NCBI RefSeq assembly: GCF_000523515.1
Contig: NZ_AWRU01000013.1
Location: 328,889-392,888 of the forward strand
Source of the DNA: Pedobacter sp. V48
Lineage (GTDB): Bacteria; Bacteroidota; Bacteroidia; Sphingobacteriales; Sphingobacteriaceae
Direction: 5' to 3'
DNA: 64,000 nt
In this document: positions 62,290 through 64,000 of the stretch, piece by piece
Numbering within the stretch: position 1 is the first letter of the stretch
Layout of the letters: each line of letters opens with the position of its first letter
The notes under the pieces: model-generated
Databases searched by the model: none
The model's input: only the letters and a program-made list of their open reading frames with translations
Told to the model about the DNA's origin: nothing
Made by a program: the position numbers and the translations under genes

Positions 62290-62604
62290 ATGGCAAAGAA
62301 CTTATTGATTGTGTTGCTACTAATTGTAGCATTGGGCTGTAAAAAAAATAAATTCAGCGATGACGACACTAACCTTTATAAGTGGAAAAGACATTTGTAT
62401 AGGGCGCCAGTGATAAAGGAGGAACCTGCCCTGTTTTATTCAAGAGATGGAAAAATTGGAGAAAATAGGATGGCGATTCTGGTAACTTCAGATTATGTTA
62501 TTCTGACCGAATACCGCAAGGATAAACAACAGGATAGCATCTACAAAGCCAGTGGAAAAATGCAAGTTTATAAGTACGAAAAAGTAGGAAGAATAGATAA
62601 TTGA
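62290..62604 (+). CDS. Hypothetical lipoprotein, 104 aa
   Basis: A lipoprotein signal (LLIVLLLIVALGC, lipid Cys about residue 18) and a short beta-rich body (NLYKWKRHLYRAPVIKEE; ILVTSDYVILTEYRKD; KMQVYKYEKVGRID). The ATG follows two hairpins. On the other strand the 3' end of a broken gene may overlap its last 37 bases. I do not recognise the family. It is a plausible orphan secreted protein of the accessory region. Confidence 0.5.
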   Translation: MAKNLLIVLLLIVALGCKKNKFSDDDTNLYKWKRHLYRAPVIKEEPALFYSRDGKIGENRMAILVTSDYVILTEYRKDKQQDSIYKASGKMQVYKYEKVGRIDN

Positions 62605-63207
62605 CCAATCTTATTCATAAAAAAAAGCTTCACATTCAATTGGTTATAATTAACAGTCGCATTATATACCCCCGCTATCTTTCCTGCAGCATTTAACAGA
62701 AATAAAAATGAATATGCTTTTCCATAAACAACAGTTTCCTTTTTTTTTTGTCTTTGAAGATCTTTTCACTAAAGGGCAGAACCTCCGCATATAATCGATT
62801 TGATTGTATGTCAGTAAAAAACAGAATAAAATCTGGTGCACCTATAGCTGACCTACTATACGTCCGAGTTGTGTTGTGTTGATATAATCAACATTCAGTC
62901 TTTTATCTTCTCCATGCAAGGAATCTGTTACGCGATTAACAATAGGCTGCTGATAACTAGATATATGGAACATAGAAAATCCCTTGATATAATTTTTGAA
63001 TATTAAATCCGGTAAGACAGAAGCCATCTTGAAACAGATGACTTCTTCCGATAAATAGATGTTGACATCTGTTTTCTTATCCCATTCTATAAAACTTTTA
63101 TTTTCTAGGATATATTTCAAAGCATCAGAATAAACACCGTTACTAGTCTGACCTTTCAGTCCAATAGACAACATTATAAAACATGAAAGCAATGGTATGA
63201 TTTTCAT
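62568..63207 (-). pseudogene. Secreted orphan gene broken by frameshifts
   Basis: From ATG 63205-63207 (signal IIPLLSCFIMLSIGLKG) the first frame runs to a stop at 62842. A second frame entered near 62845-62885 reads SAIGAPDFILFFTDIQSN and LYAEVLPFSEKIFKD up to a run of ten A (minus strand, 62740-62749). Past the run a third frame reads KETVVYGKAYSFLFLLNAAG and KIAGVYNATVNYNQLNVK, with a stop at 62568. Joined, it is a secreted protein of about 210 residues. The A10 run could be a sequencing or slippage site. The leader is shared with the gene at 53291-53766. Confidence 0.6.
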
Positions 63208-63257
63208 GATTGGTTGATTGAGAGACATTTTTAAATATACTGCACTTTTTGAAATGT
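63146..63257. repeat. Duplicated promoter/signal-peptide segment, copy 2
   Basis: The counterpart of 53704-53815, same orientation, covering the upstream region and first codons of the broken gene here. Beyond about residue 25 the two gene bodies are unrelated by eye. Confidence 0.75.
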
Positions 63258-63300
63258 TTGAGGAGCTGTTAGAAGGCAGATATTTAATTCCATTGTCAAG

Positions 63301-63327
63301 GGGATCTCTCCTATCGTCGAAATGACA
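63301..63327. repeat. Degenerate intergenic repeat related to 55731-55744
   Basis: GGGATCTCTCCTATCG then TCGAAATGACA. On the minus strand this begins TGTCATTTCGACGATAGGAG, a motif type I associate with intergenic repeats of this phylum. Only the 14-base core recurs inside the window. Confidence 0.4.
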
Positions 63328-63365
63328 ACCTAAATCATCTACAACCGTTAAACCAGATGTGTAGG

Positions 63366-63596
63366 CTAATCTTCTGTTGATGTAAACAAATAAGCAAATA
63401 TATCGAAGTCCGCATTGTTAAAATTGAAACTACTAACTTTATGAGTTTCCATTTTTTCGTGCGCTCGCAAAGATACCTCATTATCGCTTCGAATAAATAA
63501 TATTCCTTCTCGATTCGGTTCCTGACGTAAAAGTTCTTTAAACATTCGTTGAGCCAGCCCCAAACAATACGATCTTATTTACATCTACGAGCGCAT
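63366..63596 (-). pseudogene. C-terminal fragment of a GNAT acetyltransferase
   Basis: Residues read LGLAQRMFKELLRQEPNREG, then SDNEVSLRAHEKMETHKVSS and DFDIFAYLF. The N-S-x-x-A-x-x-x-Y/H-x-x-x-G-F-like segment and following strand match the last third of a GNAT domain. The frame closes just upstream (stop near 63597) with no N-terminal half, so the acetyl-CoA loop is missing. A truncated remnant. Confidence 0.5.
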
Positions 63597-63680
63597 GATG
63601 TTCTGGGGAGCAACAAACATTGACGGGCACGGTTTGACACTGAAGAAAACAGGCCAACCAATTTACAGATTCCGCTAATT
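63551..63680 (+). pseudogene. Short C-terminal gene scrap
   Basis: The plus frame after a stop near 63550 reads QYDLIYIYERMMFWGATNID then GHGLTLKKTGQPIYRFR and a stop at 63680. The composition looks coding and C-terminal, but there is no start or upstream part, and its first bases overlap the GNAT remnant. The family is unknown. Low certainty. Confidence 0.25.
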
Positions 63681-63720
63681 AGAAAATAAGACCATATTAA
63701 AAACTAGATCGCAACATATT

Positions 63721-64000
63721 TTAATTCAATTTCTTAAAAATCTCCAACATTGTTTCTTTGTCAAGGCTGGTCATGTCTATCAACGCTAATGATTTAACCA
63801 TTTTAAGGGTATTGGTTTTATAGTGCTGAAAATGAGGCGTCTTTAAATGCGATTGATAGGATGCCTTACTAGCATAAATCTCTATAATTCTTATTTGTGT
63901 TGGGTTTTTCTGCGCATACATTGGGAAAATAGCAATCACTCCGGGTTCTAATTTAACAGACGCGGCTGCTTCTTCTTTTAAAATGGCACTGTATTGTTGC
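63721..64000 (-). CDS. Antibiotic biosynthesis monooxygenase-like protein (partial, N-terminus off right edge)
   Basis: The minus frame is open from the window edge to a stop at 63721-63723, about 92 residues: SAILKEEAAASVKLEPGVIA, PMYAQKNPTQIRIIEIYASK, then SYQSHLKTPHFQHYKTNTLK and ALIDM. The EPGV...P....IRI.EIYAS..AY.SHL.TPHFQ.Y pattern is that of ABM-domain quinol monooxygenases (YgiN-type). The N-terminal part lies beyond 64000. Confidence 0.8.
   Translation of the reverse strand, partial: QQYSAILKEEAAASVKLEPGVIAIFPMYAQKNPTQIRIIEIYASKASYQSHLKTPHFQHYKTNTLKMVKSLALIDMTSLDKETMLEIFKKLN

Noticed and set aside
50077..64000. Explaining all frame breaks as sequencing errors
   Set aside because: Breaks cluster in this region only, most are not at homopolymers and include true stop codons; the A10 run at 62740-62749 remains the one suspicious case.
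1..64000. rRNA, tRNA, CRISPR arrays, transposases, integrases, phage genes
   Set aside because: Looked for on both strands and none was recognised; cloverleaf tRNA detection by eye is limited.

Overview
The window reads as chromosome of a Bacteroidota bacterium, most likely a Sphingobacteriaceae member (Pedobacter-like). The grounds are a SusC/SusD glycan-uptake pair, LPxxC/ISC-type lipoprotein signals, LytTR and 7TM-DISM signalling, outer-membrane beta-barrel family receptors, AT-rich spacers, and promoters of the Bacteroidota type (TTG, about 20 bases, TAnnTTTG) that can be seen directly. No rRNA, tRNA, CRISPR array, transposase or integrase was recognised. The genus is inference.

1-13.1 kb is an L-fucose locus. 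The minus-strand operon runs GH172 (DUF2961), a DUF6786-like lipoprotein, L-fucose isomerase, fucose permease and an FGGY sugar kinase cut by the left edge. A LacI-type regulator sits upstream. On its other side, pointing right, are SusC, SusD and a small lipoprotein. The control regions of the two arms are inverted copies of each other, each with a promoter carrying a palindrome in its spacer plus a second operator in the leader. This is the clearest regulatory structure in the window.

13.2-37.6 kb is mostly housekeeping and accessory metabolism: a DUF3078 protein; an EmrA/EmrB/TolC-type efflux operon with a divergent AraC regulator; DUF4268, YfhO, SurE, a lipid kinase and several MFS transporters; a sulfate-donor module (APS kinase, CysQ phosphatase, PAPS sulfotransferase, CHR-family transporter); a gluzincin-like protease; a Bcr/CflA transporter; a LytS/LytTR two-component pair and a divergent TonB-dependent receptor.

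37.6-48.1 kb is a second glycan operon on the minus strand: SMP-30 lactonase, IlvD/Edd sugar-acid dehydratase, SDR dehydrogenase, GH99, GH127 and GH78. It looks like release of L-arabinose or L-rhamnose residues coupled to a non-phosphorylative oxidative pathway. A 7TM-DISM hybrid histidine kinase diverges from it. An Lrp regulator with a divergent DHA2-type MFS follows at 48.1-50.1 kb.

50.1-64 kb is different: small secreted orphan genes mixed with visibly broken ones. I could read through several interrupted genes by joining frames: a DoxX-type fusion gene, two unrelated orphan genes that share a duplicated promoter and signal-peptide segment, a membrane-anchored protein, and C-terminal scraps. 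Intact genes in the stretch include a Tai4-like immunity protein, a membrane protein/XRE pair, a BtrH/DUF4872 protein, a TonB-dependent receptor, a VOC protein, a class C beta-lactamase-fold hydrolase and an unusual propeller-YceI fusion. This part looks like a decaying accessory region.
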